This document shows, in pieces, positions 15,479-24,179 of a DNA stretch of 64,000 bases. Below the pieces are notes generated by a model. The model was not told where the DNA came from, made no database searches, and was given only the letters and a program-made list of their open reading frames with translations. Source of the stretch: CAZMGB01 sp964565775. GTDB taxonomy: Bacteria > Chloroflexota > Dehalococcoidia > DSTF01 > JALHUB01. Within the stretch, counting starts at the first letter, position 1; the number at the start of each line of letters is the position of its first letter. The stretch is taken from NCBI GenBank assembly GCA_964565775.1, contig CAZMGB010000019.1, positions 12,000 through 75,999 on the forward strand, given 5' to 3'. The translations under genes and the position numbers were made by a program.

Positions 15479-16330
15479 CTACTGGGTAACACCGCCCTCC
15501 AGGACGGAGAATCCGGTTTGGGTCTCGCTGCCGCCCGGAGGCTCCACGGTGACGACAAGCCCCTCGCCCGGCGTCACCAGGTCGGGGTTATCGATCACGA
15601 GGCTCGCCGTACCGTCCGACAAGGGCCGGAACGTGCCGATGGGCCTGGCCTGGTCGCCCTGCACCAGCCACAACTGGTAGGTCAGGTCGAGCGGGAGAAC
15701 GGGGAGATTGCTGGCGAGGAAGACGCTCAACCCGTATTCAGGACTCCAGACGTAGCGGCCGCGAATGGACCCGTGCTCAGGGCTCGCCGTTAGCTCCACT
15801 GCCTGGGCCTGAGGGTCGAGAACCGCCGCCGCCAACCGCCGCTGCTCGTCAAGGAGGTTGAACATCGACTGCTGCGAGTCGACGGCAGCGGCCAGCTCCT
15901 GCCGGACCTCAGAGATGCTTCGCTCCCCTGCCGCGAGGTTCATCGCCATGAGATCGTTGTCTCCTCTGAGGTCGTTCATCTGATTCTGAAGGACTACCGC
16001 CCAGGCGAAGACGCCCACTACCACCAAGGCCAGCACCGGCGAGGCAAAGGCAAGGGCCCGGACCCCCCATCTCGGGATTGCTGGCGCTGACGCCGGCTCC
16101 TCGACGGCACGGGGCGCGACGCGGGCCAGCAGCCGCGACCGCAAGGAGGCACTGGCTCTGTGCAGAGGGACCGCCAGCGCCAGCAGGCCGGCGGTTTCAT
16201 CGCTCTGCCGCGCCTGCGCCCGGCACTGAGGACAGGACTTCAGGTGCGACTCCAGCCGCCGCGCCTCTTTGCGCTCCAGGGCGCCGAGGGCGTAGCTGTC
16301 AAGCTGTTCCCTAGCCTCTTCACACTTCAT
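15479..16330 (-). CDS. RskA-type membrane anti-sigma factor with zinc-finger domain
   Basis: The 283-residue protein has an N-terminal anti-sigma domain with MKCEEAREQLDSYALGAL and HLKSCPQC (the HxxxCxxC of ZAS factors), one membrane helix around residues 90-112, and a C-terminal extracytoplasmic anti-sigma-K-like domain ending in a QTGFSVLEGG motif. It starts one base after the stop of the ECF sigma gene, so the pair is translated together. By family knowledge it holds its sigma factor at the membrane until a signal triggers its proteolysis. A coiled segment (residues 115-170) links the helix to the sensor domain. The signal is unknown. Confidence 0.88.
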   Translation of the reverse strand: MKCEEAREQLDSYALGALERKEARRLESHLKSCPQCRAQARQSDETAGLLALAVPLHRASASLRSRLLARVAPRAVEEPASAPAIPRWGVRALAFASPVLALVVVGVFAWAVVLQNQMNDLRGDNDLMAMNLAAGERSISEVRQELAAAVDSQQSMFNLLDEQRRLAAAVLDPQAQAVELTASPEHGSIRGRYVWSPEYGLSVFLASNLPVLPLDLTYQLWLVQGDQARPIGTFRPLSDGTASLVIDNPDLVTPGEGLVVTVEPPGGSETQTGFSVLEGGVTQ

Positions 16331-16331
16331 C

Positions 16332-16964
16332 TCAGGCGTCTCTCTCGGCGTCGCGCCTCTCCTCCAGGGCCGCGCGCAGCTTCTGCATCCCGAGCCGGAT
16401 GCGGGTCTTGATAGTGCCCAGCGGCTGGCCGAGGGCGTCCGATATCTGCTGCTGCGTGTAGCCCCCGAAGTAGGCCAACTCTATCGCCCGACGCTGCTCG
16501 GACGGCAGGTTCGATAGGGCCTGGCGTATGGCATGGCCCTCGTCGGTCAGCACGGCCACCGCGGCCGGATCGTCCGATTCGTCGCTGGCCAGCGTATCGT
16601 TCAGCTCGAGGTCGGACGGCGCCTCGCGCCGCTGCCGACGTCCCCGCCTCCGATGCTCATCGATGGCCCGGTTGCGGGTCACACTCATCAGCCAGGTGAC
16701 GAACCTGCCGCGGGCCGTATCGTAGTGCTGCGGCTTCCGCCAGAGTCGCAGGAAGACTTCCTGGGCCACGTCCTCGGCCGCTTCTACATCTCCGAGCACG
16801 CGCAGCGAGACCGAGTACACCAGATTCCCGTAGCGATCGTACAGCATCTCGAAGGCGCCAACCTCTCGCCGGCGGAGCCCGGCAACAAGCTCTTCATCCC
16901 GCAGGTCGGAGTCGTCCACCAGCCGCCGCCCCGGGAGACGGCGACCGCAAGTCACCGGCTCCAC
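16332..16964 (-). CDS. ECF RNA polymerase sigma factor (SigK-like)
   Basis: The 210-residue protein has region 2 with AFEMLYDRYGNLVYSVSLRVLGDVEAAEDVAQEVF and an RFVTWLMSVTRNRAIDEHRRR segment, then region 4 with LSNLPSEQRRAIELAYFGGYTQQQISDALGQPLGTIKTRI. Both domains needed for -10 and -35 recognition are present. It is immediately followed by its RskA-like anti-sigma factor. Such pairs answer envelope or redox stress. Divergently oriented on the other side lies an HtrA-like protease gene, a plausible regulon member. The start codon is inferred; a few downstream alternatives exist. Confidence 0.88.
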   Translation of the reverse strand: MEPVTCGRRLPGRRLVDDSDLRDEELVAGLRRREVGAFEMLYDRYGNLVYSVSLRVLGDVEAAEDVAQEVFLRLWRKPQHYDTARGRFVTWLMSVTRNRAIDEHRRRGRRQRREAPSDLELNDTLASDESDDPAAVAVLTDEGHAIRQALSNLPSEQRRAIELAYFGGYTQQQISDALGQPLGTIKTRIRLGMQKLRAALEERRDAERDA

Positions 16965-17230
16965 TAAGTACTACGCTCGCGAGGCTTCCGGGGATTGCAG
17001 TCGACCTTGTGCGCCCCCAGTAGCTGTCCGACGCCCCTTCCGATAGCTCTGAAGGCGCGAAGGATCATGGAAACCGCGCCACTCATTGTAGCAGACCACC
17101 AGCACAACCACCCCTTGAGGCCTACTCACTCCCCGTGCGATGATATGATACTGATCAACGACCATCTGCCGGACCCTTTCGGCAAACCCTCTCGAGGGTG
17201 GAGACGCCGGCGGGGGCCGGAGGCTGAGAG

Positions 17231-18361
17231 ATGGAATCTGCGTCCACCGGCAGAACCGGCGTCGCTCTCCTCGTCGCGGCCGTGGCCGGCGTAGCGCTCC
17301 TCCTGGCGGCCTGCGGGGGCGGCGGCGAGCCGACGGCATCGCCGGTAGCTGAGGCCACCCCGTCGGTCGAGAGCAGCCCCGCGGTTGCCACTCCAACGCC
17401 GAGAGCCGACGGCCAGCCCTTGAGCACGGCCGACATCGTGCAGCTACTCCGCGCCTCGGTCGTGCGCGTCCAGACCGAGGGGGCCCAACTGGACATCTTC
17501 GGACGAGCAGTCCCGACCCGGGGCGTCGGTACCGGCGTCATCATCGACAAGGACGGCCACATAGTCACCAACAACCACGTCCTCCGCATCGGCGACACAA
17601 CCGGCCCACTGGCCCAGCGGATCGTGGTGACCCTGGCCGACGGCAGCACCGCGCCCGCCCAGGTGATCGGAACCGACCCGCCAACCGATCTCGCCGTCAT
17701 CCAGATCGATGCCCCGGACCTCCAGCCCGCCATTCTGGGCAGTACCGCCGACCTTCGAGTAGGTGATGACGTGGTGGCGATCGGCCACGCGCTCGGCCTC
17801 GAGGGAGGGCCAACGGTCACCCGAGGAGTCGTCAGCGCGAAGGGGCGCAGCATTCAGGAGGACCCCTACACCATCAGCGACGCCATCCAGACGGACGCCA
17901 GCATCAACCCCGGCAACAGCGGCGGCCCCCTGGTCAACCAGTACGCAGAAGTGGTGGGCATAAACACCGCCATCATCGCCTCCGCCCAGAACATCGGCTT
18001 CTCCATCTCCATCGACCTGGCGAAGCCCGTGGTGCAGGAGCTGATCGAGAAGGGGAGGATAGCCCGCGGCTTCCTCGGCGTCACAACGGTGGACATTACG
18101 TCCGATCTGGCCGCCAGCTTCAACCTGCCTGTTGACCGCGGCGTTGGCATCACCGCCGTCCAGCGCGGTGGCCCTGGCGATATGGCCGGCCTTCGCGGCA
18201 ATGACATCATCGTCCGTATCGGCGACCTGGAGATCGACAACAACGGCGACCTCCTCCAGGCGCTCACGCAGCACCGGGGCGGGGAAACCGTCACAGTCGC
18301 CTTCTATCGGGGCGATTCGCTCCAAGAGACGGAAGTCACTCTAATCGAGCGCCCTACCTAA
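17231..18361 (+). CDS. HtrA/DegP-like serine protease lipoprotein with one PDZ domain
   Basis: The 376-residue protein has a signal peptide ending in LLLAAC (lipid Cys28), a Pro/Ala/Ser linker to about residue 65, a trypsin-like domain with catalytic His116 (TNNHV), Asp153 (TDLAV) and Ser230 (GNSGG), and a C-terminal PDZ domain from about residue 285. HtrA proteases clear or refold damaged envelope proteins. Lipid anchoring in place of the usual membrane helix is a variation. It is divergent from the ECF sigma/anti-sigma pair and runs into a hydrolase gene 17 nt downstream, so an envelope-stress role under that sigma factor is a reasonable guess. Confidence 0.88.
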   Translation: MESASTGRTGVALLVAAVAGVALLLAACGGGGEPTASPVAEATPSVESSPAVATPTPRADGQPLSTADIVQLLRASVVRVQTEGAQLDIFGRAVPTRGVGTGVIIDKDGHIVTNNHVLRIGDTTGPLAQRIVVTLADGSTAPAQVIGTDPPTDLAVIQIDAPDLQPAILGSTADLRVGDDVVAIGHALGLEGGPTVTRGVVSAKGRSIQEDPYTISDAIQTDASINPGNSGGPLVNQYAEVVGINTAIIASAQNIGFSISIDLAKPVVQELIEKGRIARGFLGVTTVDITSDLAASFNLPVDRGVGITAVQRGGPGDMAGLRGNDIIVRIGDLEIDNNGDLLQALTQHRGGETVTVAFYRGDSLQETEVTLIERPT

Positions 18362-18378
18362 GGAGAGCGCCAGCGACC

Positions 18379-19344
18379 TTGCGACGACAGATAGCGACAC
18401 TCGCCCTTCTCGGCACCGCCCTCAGCGGCCTCTGGACCTACTCCCGCAGGGCCGTGCAGCGCTTCGAGGCCGAGGACTGGTCCGAGGTGAAGAAGCCCGG
18501 CGACATTCTTTATGTCAACGGGATCGGCCTCCACTATGTGACCGCCGGTCAGGGACCCGACCTTCTTCTCATCCACGGTCTCGGCTCCCACACGTTCAGC
18601 TTTCGCCACGTCATACCCGAGCTCGCGCGCCATTTCCGTGTCGTCGCCCTCGACCTCAAGGGGTTCGGCTTCAGCGAGCGCCCCAGCGCCGGCGACTACA
18701 CCCTCTCAGGCCAGGCGGAGCTGGTGCGTGGCTTCATGGAGCGCCTCGGCATCGACCGCGCCGCAGTCCTCGGGCACTCCATGGGCGGAGCCGTAGCCAT
18801 GCGCCTGGCTCTCGCTCACCCCGATCGCGTGGACCGCCTGATCCTCTTGGCGAGCGCCAGCGACCTCGAGCTCGGGCGGCACGTCTGGGGCGCCGCGCTC
18901 GTGCGGCCCCTTCTGCCCCTGGTCGCCCCGTTCACCTACTACAACTACCGCTTCCGCGAGAAGACGCTGAAGACTGGCTACTTCAATCCGGACCTCTGCA
19001 CAGAGGAGATCGTCGAAGGCTACCTGAGGCCGGCCCACATTCGCGGCTACCTTCGGGCCCTCGGCAACACGATGGCCGACTGGCGCAAGGACCCGCCCCT
19101 CGAACCGTCCGCCATCACCCGGCCGACCCTCATTCTCTGGGGCGAGGCCGACCGCTGGCTGCCGCCCTCGCGCGGTGAGCGACTGCACAGCCTCATCCCC
19201 GACTCACGCCTTGTCGTGCTCGAAAGGGCGGGGCACCTGCTCATCGAAGAAAGGCCCGAGGCGGTGCTGGAGGCGATTCTCAGCTTCCTGCTCGAGAAAC
19301 AGGCCGCCGCGTCATCGGCGCCGGGCGGGACGGCGCAGGAATGA
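18379..19344 (+). CDS. Alpha/beta-hydrolase fold protein
   Basis: The 321-residue protein has an N-terminal hydrophobic stretch (possible anchor), then a canonical hydrolase: oxyanion region LLLIHGLGSHTFSF, nucleophile elbow GHSMGGAVAM, acid in WGEADRWLPP and the catalytic His in ERAGHLLIEE. A TTG start fits AAGGAGA 15 or so bases upstream; no better in-frame start is seen. It probably shares a transcript with the HtrA-like protease. The fold covers esterases, lipases, haloalkane dehalogenases and C-C hydrolases, so the substrate cannot be named. Confidence 0.82.
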   Translation: MRRQIATLALLGTALSGLWTYSRRAVQRFEAEDWSEVKKPGDILYVNGIGLHYVTAGQGPDLLLIHGLGSHTFSFRHVIPELARHFRVVALDLKGFGFSERPSAGDYTLSGQAELVRGFMERLGIDRAAVLGHSMGGAVAMRLALAHPDRVDRLILLASASDLELGRHVWGAALVRPLLPLVAPFTYYNYRFREKTLKTGYFNPDLCTEEIVEGYLRPAHIRGYLRALGNTMADWRKDPPLEPSAITRPTLILWGEADRWLPPSRGERLHSLIPDSRLVVLERAGHLLIEERPEAVLEAILSFLLEKQAAASSAPGGTAQE

Positions 19345-19687
19345 GAGGGAAGGCCGAGCTCGAAGCGCCGAGGCTTTAGCCGGACGCTGTGGTATACTTT
19401 AGTTTCGACGGGCGAGAGACCCGTCGAAACGACGTTTTGTTTGAGTGGAGTCCGAAACGGAAGACGTCAGCGGGGCTGGATCTCCTCGCGTGCACCGTTG
19501 CCAGCCATCAAGGAGGGAGTAGACCCGCCCCTCGCCCGGCTCCTTCTCGCGGTGACTGCGGCGTGCATGCCTCCCCTGCGCTGAGCCGTCTTCCCCCGAG
19601 TCGTGGCCTCTCACCGCCACGATGTGCCGCTGCCCGGGGCATGCCCCCGGCTGCCGGCGCGCCGAAAATCAGATCCGGGAGTGTGAT
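19345..19687 (+). other. 343-bp gene-free stretch with a structured leader or terminator
   Basis: A perfect 11-bp hairpin, arms GTTTCGACGGG/CCCGTCGAAAC (19402-19430), is followed by GACGTTTTGTTT and preceded by TATACT at 19392. Weaker hairpins lie at 19605-19624 (CGTGGC/GCCACG) and near 19634-19652 (CCGGGG/CCCCGG). The stretch may hold the end of the hydrolase transcript and a long leader for the DsbA-like gene. I see no ORF or known RNA family in it. Confidence 0.4.
19402..19430 (+). terminator. Strong hairpin after the hydrolase gene
   Basis: An 11-bp perfect stem with a 7-nt loop, followed within a few bases by TTTTGTTT, about 60 nt past the hydrolase stop. It fits an intrinsic terminator, though a TATACT box just upstream leaves open a promoter for a structured RNA instead. 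Confidence 0.5.
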
Positions 19688-20392
19688 ATGAGTTCCAGAA
19701 GGCGGGCGCGACGACGGCCGGAGCCGAGCCGCCAGAGGGCCGGCCTACCTCCCTGGGTGGCCGTCGCTTCCATCGGTGCGGTTGCCATCCTTATGGTCGT
19801 AGGGGTCATCGTGCTTGGCGAGGTTCTCCGCGGCGGCAACGGAGAGGTGCCGGCGCACAGCGTATCGGCGGCGGGTCGCACTATCGGCTCGGCCGACGCC
19901 CCCGTCAAGATGGTGGTCTACCTCGACTTCCAGTGCCCGTATTGCGGAAACTTCACCCGTGAGGCGCAGCCCGAGATCGAAAAGAAGTACATTGAGCCGG
20001 GTCAACTGAGCCTGGAGATACGGCCCATTGCCTTTATTGGGTCCGAGTCGCTGTGGGCGGCCGAGGCGGCCGCGTGCGCCGGCGACCAGGGCCGCTTCCT
20101 GGACTACCACGACAAGCTCTTCGAGAAGCAGGGCCAGGAGAACTCCGGGGCGTTCGCCGTCGATAAGCTCAAGGCCTTCGCCGTGGACCTGGGCCTCGAT
20201 ACCGAAGCATTCAATAGCTGCTTGGACTCGCAGAAGTACGCGCAACAGGTGCGGCAGGAGACCGATGAGGCGCTTGCAGCGGGCATCGACTCGACTCCGA
20301 CGTTCTTCATTGGGGACACGAAGCTCTCACAAGTCAAATCCTTCCAGGACTTGTATACCGCCATAGACAAGGCGGTTGGGAAAGCATCTTGA
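19688..20392 (+). CDS. Membrane-anchored DsbA-like thiol oxidoreductase
   Basis: The 234-residue protein has a basic N-terminus, one membrane helix (about residues 20-42) and a DsbA/DSBA-like thioredoxin domain with the CPYC active site in YLDFQCPYCGNFTRE and the cis-Pro segment STPTFFIG. The ATG at 19688 follows GGGAG; an upstream in-frame ATG (19622) gives an implausible N-terminus. DsbA-type proteins introduce disulfides into exported proteins. The next gene, a VKOR homologue, overlaps by 4 nt and would reoxidise it, a pairing known from other VKOR-containing bacteria. Confidence 0.88.
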   Translation: MSSRRRARRRPEPSRQRAGLPPWVAVASIGAVAILMVVGVIVLGEVLRGGNGEVPAHSVSAAGRTIGSADAPVKMVVYLDFQCPYCGNFTREAQPEIEKKYIEPGQLSLEIRPIAFIGSESLWAAEAAACAGDQGRFLDYHDKLFEKQGQENSGAFAVDKLKAFAVDLGLDTEAFNSCLDSQKYAQQVRQETDEALAAGIDSTPTFFIGDTKLSQVKSFQDLYTAIDKAVGKAS

Positions 20393-20895
20393 GAGGCGTT
20401 CGCACCGCCGCCGAGTTCCGCATACGCTTCCCGCCCGTATCGCGGGCGGTTCTGCTGCCGGCGACCCTCGCTCTCTTGTCACTGGCGGGCATCGGCATCA
20501 GCAGCTACCTGACGTACGTCCACTGGACCGACCGGCCGGTCGCCTGCACCGCCCTGGCCGACTGCGAGCGGGTGGCCACCAGCCAGTACGCCGACATCAG
20601 GGGGGTGCCAGTGGCCTTCCTCGGCCTCCTGGTATACATCGGCCTCTTTGCTGTGGCGGGCGCCTGGCTCTACGTCAACGGCAGGGGCCTCACCTGGCCC
20701 GCCCTGACCTTCTGGGGCCTCAGCCTGACCGGCGTCATCTACTCCGCCTACCTCACCTACCTCGAACTGTTCGTCATAGACGCCATCTGCGTCTGGTGCG
20801 TAGCCTCGGCGGCCGTTCTCGTCGTCCTCTTCGTCCTCTCGACGACCGAGGTCTGGCGGGTGACGCAGGGCGCTGAGGAGGAGGACTGGGAGTAG
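20389..20895 (+). CDS. Vitamin K epoxide reductase (VKOR) family protein
   Basis: The 168-residue membrane protein has four to five helices, a loop Cys pair CTALADC and the quinone-side active site CVWC in VIDAICVWCVASA; a conserved Ser/Tyr-rich helix GISSYLTYVHW is present. Bacterial VKOR replaces DsbB: it takes electrons from DsbA through the loop cysteines and passes them to quinone. A TTG start overlaps the DsbA stop (TTGA). The two genes form a compact disulfide-forming operon. Confidence 0.9.
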   Translation: MRGVRTAAEFRIRFPPVSRAVLLPATLALLSLAGIGISSYLTYVHWTDRPVACTALADCERVATSQYADIRGVPVAFLGLLVYIGLFAVAGAWLYVNGRGLTWPALTFWGLSLTGVIYSAYLTYLELFVIDAICVWCVASAAVLVVLFVLSTTEVWRVTQGAEEEDWE

Positions 20896-20934
20896 AGGCT
20901 TCTCCCTCCCGGAAAGCCGCGACGGAGAAATCGA

Positions 20935-20962
20935 CGAGCCCCGGGCCGGACCCCGGGGCTCG
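20935..20962. terminator. Bidirectional hairpin between convergent genes
   Basis: Perfect 11-bp arms CGAGCCCCGGG/CCCGGGGCTCG with a 6-nt loop, placed between the stop of the VKOR gene and the stop of the opposing HD-domain gene. No T-run is present. Confidence 0.6.
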
Positions 20963-20984
20963 CGCTATCGTTGCCGGCGCCGTC

Positions 20985-21548
20985 TTACGCCGTGCCGCGC
21001 AGGCCCAGCTCGTCGGCCACGCCCCACATCGCCTCGATCACCTCGGCGATGTGGGCGTTGAGGTCGACGCCCAGCCCCTCGGCGCCCTTGATGATGTCAT
21101 CGCGGTTGACGGAGCGGGCGAACGCCTTGTCTTTCATCTTCTTTCGCACTGAGGACGGCTCGACCTCGAAGACGCTCTTGTTGGGCCGCACCAGGGCTAC
21201 GGCGGTGACGAAGCCGCTGAGCTCATCGACGGCGAACAGCGTCTTCTCCATGGCTGAGACGCGCTCCACGCCCGTGTGGTCGGCATGGGAAAGAACGGCG
21301 TGTATTATCTCCTCTGGCCAGCCGCGCTCGCGGAGGATGCTCGCCCCCTCAGCGGGGTGCTTGTCCAGGGTGGGGTGTATCTCATAGTCGAAGTCATGGA
21401 GGAGGCCGACGATGGCCCACTTCTCCTCGTCCTCGCCGCGCTTGCGGGCGAAGTGGCGCATGGCCGCCTCCACGGCGAGAGCATGCTTACGCAGCCCCTC
21501 GCTCTTGGTGTACTCGCAGAGCAGCTCCCAGGCGTCCTGACGGTTCAT
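20985..21548 (-). CDS. HD-superfamily (HDIG) hydrolase
   Basis: The 187-residue protein has the metal-binding HD pattern: LRKHALAVEAAM, then GLLHDFDYE, HPAEGA and SHADHTG, the order seen in small HDIG-type phosphohydrolases. The C-terminal third has MKDKAFARSVNRDDI and ends GLRGTA. Related proteins are widespread in Chloroflexota and are often annotated as hydrolases of unknown substrate. It is a monocistronic gene between convergent and tandem neighbours. Phosphohydrolase activity on nucleotides is family-based inference. Confidence 0.75.
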   Translation of the reverse strand: MNRQDAWELLCEYTKSEGLRKHALAVEAAMRHFARKRGEDEEKWAIVGLLHDFDYEIHPTLDKHPAEGASILRERGWPEEIIHAVLSHADHTGVERVSAMEKTLFAVDELSGFVTAVALVRPNKSVFEVEPSSVRKKMKDKAFARSVNRDDIIKGAEGLGVDLNAHIAEVIEAMWGVADELGLRGTA

Positions 21549-21751
21549 CGCTCGTCTCCGAATCCAGCTTCAGCTCTCGTCTCGCAAGGAGCATCATACC
21601 ATCGATGCACCGTCTGGGCCTGCCGCCCGCCCTGGACGACTTCAACGAGACCGCCATCGGCGAGGACGGACCCGATCCGGCGTGGCCCTCACATGGGGAC
21701 TGCGGCCCGCGCCTCCAAGCGACGAGCGGCCGTCCGACGGCGCGTGAGCCG

Positions 21752-23356
21752 TCACTTGTTGAGCCACATGTCGTACGTATAGGCGATCATGTCTGGAATA
21801 ACGTCCTCGTAACCCTTCACGTAGCTCCACCGGGCCGTGAAGCTGTAGGGCGCGTAGAGGTAGAGGAAGGGCCCGTGCCGGTCCAGGATCTTGCGCTGCA
21901 CTTCCAGGGCCAGGGCCTGCCGCTCGTTGACGTCCACCGTCACCAAGATCTCATCTAGGAGCGCGTCGATCTCCGGGTCCGGCTTGTGCACGGGGTTTGC
22001 CTTGCGGGTCCAGTTGTAGGTGTGGTTGAACTGGAGGGGCAGATTTTCGTCTGCGTACGGCAGCCCCGGTCCGACCATCAGCTCGAAGTTCTGGTCGAAC
22101 AGGTCGGCTACCCAGGCACCCAGCTCCATGGACACGAGCTCGATGGTGATGCCCGCCTCCTTCAGTTGCTCCTTGATCATCGAGGCCAGGTTCACCGAGC
22201 CGCCGGTTCCGCCGGCGTTCGATGGGAACTTGAGCGAAAGTCGCAGGTCGCTCACGCCCGCGGCGTCAAGTAGCTGGCGAGCCTTCGGGATGTCGCGCTG
22301 AAATCGTGCCCGCAGCTCCTCCTGGGGCAGCGACCAGAACTCGAGACCCCAGGACACGGGACCGGTGACCTTGCCCTCGCCGAAGGCGAGCTTCTCGATC
22401 ATGGCGTCGCGGTCCAGCGAGAGATCCATCGCCTCGCGCACGCGAATATCCTGGAGGACGGGCGCGACGATCTCGTTCAGGTTCATCATGAAGATAGCGA
22501 GGCTGGGGGTTTTGGTTAGAAGGACATCATTGCTGAAGCCCGCGACGTCGTCAGCCTGGGGCTTCGCGGGGGGCGAGTAGACGTCCAACTGCTTGGCCTT
22601 GAAGGCGGCCCTGAGACTGGAGTCGTCCGGTATGATCCTCCAACTGATGCCGTCGAGGTAGGGGATGCCCTCAACGTAGTAGTTGGGGTTGCGCGCCATG
22701 TCCATCGTCTCGCCTTTTGACAGGCTCGCCACCTGAAACGGGCCGGAGCCCAGCCCGTGGGACTTCAGGTCGCCGAATTCCTCTACAGCCTCCTTCGCTA
22801 CAATCGCCGTCCGGATGCCGCCGAACTCAGCCATGGCATAGGCGTAGGGGCCGGACACACGCACCTCCAAAGTGTAGGGCTCAGGAACAGACTTGCTCTG
22901 CATGATTTCGGTCCAAAACGTCGTTGACGACAGCGAGGCGATGCGCTCGAAGCTGTAGCGGACGTCCTCGGCGATGACCTCGCGTCCGTTGACGGGGGGC
23001 AAGTCCTGGAAGTGGATGCCAGGGCGCATCTTGAAGACGAATGTCAGGTCGTCGGGCTGCTCCAGCGACTCGGCGTGGTCGAACACGAGTCGAGGCGGCG
23101 AGTCGACCTGGTGCAGGAGATAGCCGTAGATGAAGGAGATGAAGGCGAGGCCCATCGTTACCTCGGTGTGGGGGTCGATGCTGAGGGCGGGGGTGGTCGT
23201 GCCGAGCCGGTAGACGCCACCCCTCTTGACGGCGCCTGTCGTGGGAGTGGCCAGCGGCACCTCTTCGCTGCTTCCTCCGCAGCGGAGGCCGGCGAGCGCA
23301 GCCGCCGCCGCGGCGCCGGCAACGAATGCACGTCGCGAGATGAGTCTCATGGGCAT
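21752..23356 (-). CDS. Family 5 (peptide/nickel-type) ABC transporter binding lipoprotein
   Basis: The start at the ATG of MPMRLISRRAFV is fixed by AGGAG seven bases upstream; the open frame runs 35 codons further without support. The N-terminus has twin arginines (SRRAFV), a long Ala stretch and a lipobox-like LAGLRC, so export by the Tat route and lipid anchoring are likely. The 534-residue body has SBP_bac_5 features such as VNGREVIAEDVRYSFERI and an ending with FTARWSYVKGYEDV. No permease or ATPase genes adjoin it, so it is an orphan binding protein; the ligand could be an oligopeptide or another solute. Confidence 0.85.
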   Translation of the reverse strand: MPMRLISRRAFVAGAAAAAALAGLRCGGSSEEVPLATPTTGAVKRGGVYRLGTTTPALSIDPHTEVTMGLAFISFIYGYLLHQVDSPPRLVFDHAESLEQPDDLTFVFKMRPGIHFQDLPPVNGREVIAEDVRYSFERIASLSSTTFWTEIMQSKSVPEPYTLEVRVSGPYAYAMAEFGGIRTAIVAKEAVEEFGDLKSHGLGSGPFQVASLSKGETMDMARNPNYYVEGIPYLDGISWRIIPDDSSLRAAFKAKQLDVYSPPAKPQADDVAGFSNDVLLTKTPSLAIFMMNLNEIVAPVLQDIRVREAMDLSLDRDAMIEKLAFGEGKVTGPVSWGLEFWSLPQEELRARFQRDIPKARQLLDAAGVSDLRLSLKFPSNAGGTGGSVNLASMIKEQLKEAGITIELVSMELGAWVADLFDQNFELMVGPGLPYADENLPLQFNHTYNWTRKANPVHKPDPEIDALLDEILVTVDVNERQALALEVQRKILDRHGPFLYLYAPYSFTARWSYVKGYEDVIPDMIAYTYDMWLNK

Positions 23357-23556
23357 GTCCTTCTCCTTTCGCGCCTTCTCCGCCGACGAATGCCGCGAAG
23401 TGCTCGCTTGCCGTCCGGCGTGAATTGTTGCTGGCGAATGGTGTGCTGTCAAGCGCCGCATATGGCCATCCCCTCGACCTGCCCCACCCGGCAGGTCCCT
23501 CTTCCCCCACCAACCCTGCCGGACTACAATGAGCGATACCCGGCAGAGGCCTTCCG

Positions 23557-24051
23557 ATGTACTCCCCCGAACATCACTGGCTCGTCAAGGCGCTGCACGA
23601 AGCGGCCGACGCGATCGAGACTCAGCTCGTCGGGCTGAGCGAGGATGTCCTGCGCTGGCGACCCGCCGAGGGCGAGTGGTCGCTGAAGGAGATCGCCGGC
23701 CACCTGCGCGACTGCGAGGAGCTCCACCTGGAGCGCCTCCGCCTCATCGCGAGCTGCCACGAGCCCGACCTCCCGGACATCGACGTGGAGTCCTATCCCG
23801 GAGAGCGCGACTACCGGGAGCTGGACATCGACGACGTCCTCTGGACTTTCGCCTCCCTCCGGCGGGAGACGTGCTACGTGCTCTGGAGCCTCACGCCCAG
23901 GGAGTGGGAGCGGGAGGGGATCCATCCCTATCGTGGCCGCCTCTCCATCCTCCAGGTGGCCCGTGACATCAACGAGCACGACCTGACTCATCTCTGGCAG
24001 ATCAGGCGCATCCGTGAGAGCCAGGAACTGCAGACGGACGAGCCAGCCTGA
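23557..24051 (+). CDS. DinB-fold protein
   Basis: The 164-residue four-helix protein has the DinB metal-site pattern: His in EIAGHLRDCEELH and two later His in NEHDLTHLWQIRRI. The LRWRPAEGEWSLKEI motif is typical of DinB_2. The superfamily holds thiol transferases (bacillithiol S-transferases), mycothiol-dependent isomerases and proteins of unknown role. A TACAAT box at 23525 may be its -10. It is divergent from the binding-protein gene. A second DinB-fold gene is at 27727. Confidence 0.8.
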   Translation: MYSPEHHWLVKALHEAADAIETQLVGLSEDVLRWRPAEGEWSLKEIAGHLRDCEELHLERLRLIASCHEPDLPDIDVESYPGERDYRELDIDDVLWTFASLRRETCYVLWSLTPREWEREGIHPYRGRLSILQVARDINEHDLTHLWQIRRIRESQELQTDEPA

Positions 24052-24145
24052 CCCCTTGGCCCGAAGGGCCCCCACCCCCTGTCCTGTCCTCTCATTCTGT
24101 GTCGGCCTTGCCGCATTCGCGTTGGTCTAATCCCGCTGTTGCCCC

Positions 24146-24173
24146 TTGCGTTGGGCTCCCGGTCGGGTAAAAT
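24146..24173 (+). promoter_or_regulatory. Promoter of a candidate small RNA
   Basis: -35 TTGCGT (24146-24151), 16-bp spacer, -10 TAAAAT (24168-24173). The next coding gene ahead faces the other way, so the transcript would be free-standing. Confidence 0.5.
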
Positions 24174-24179
24174 GGTCAA

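Noticed and set aside
19402..19440. Resemblance to the tmRNA start (TTCGACGGG)
   Set aside because: The stretch forms a simple closed hairpin, and no tRNA-like 3' end or tag frame follows.
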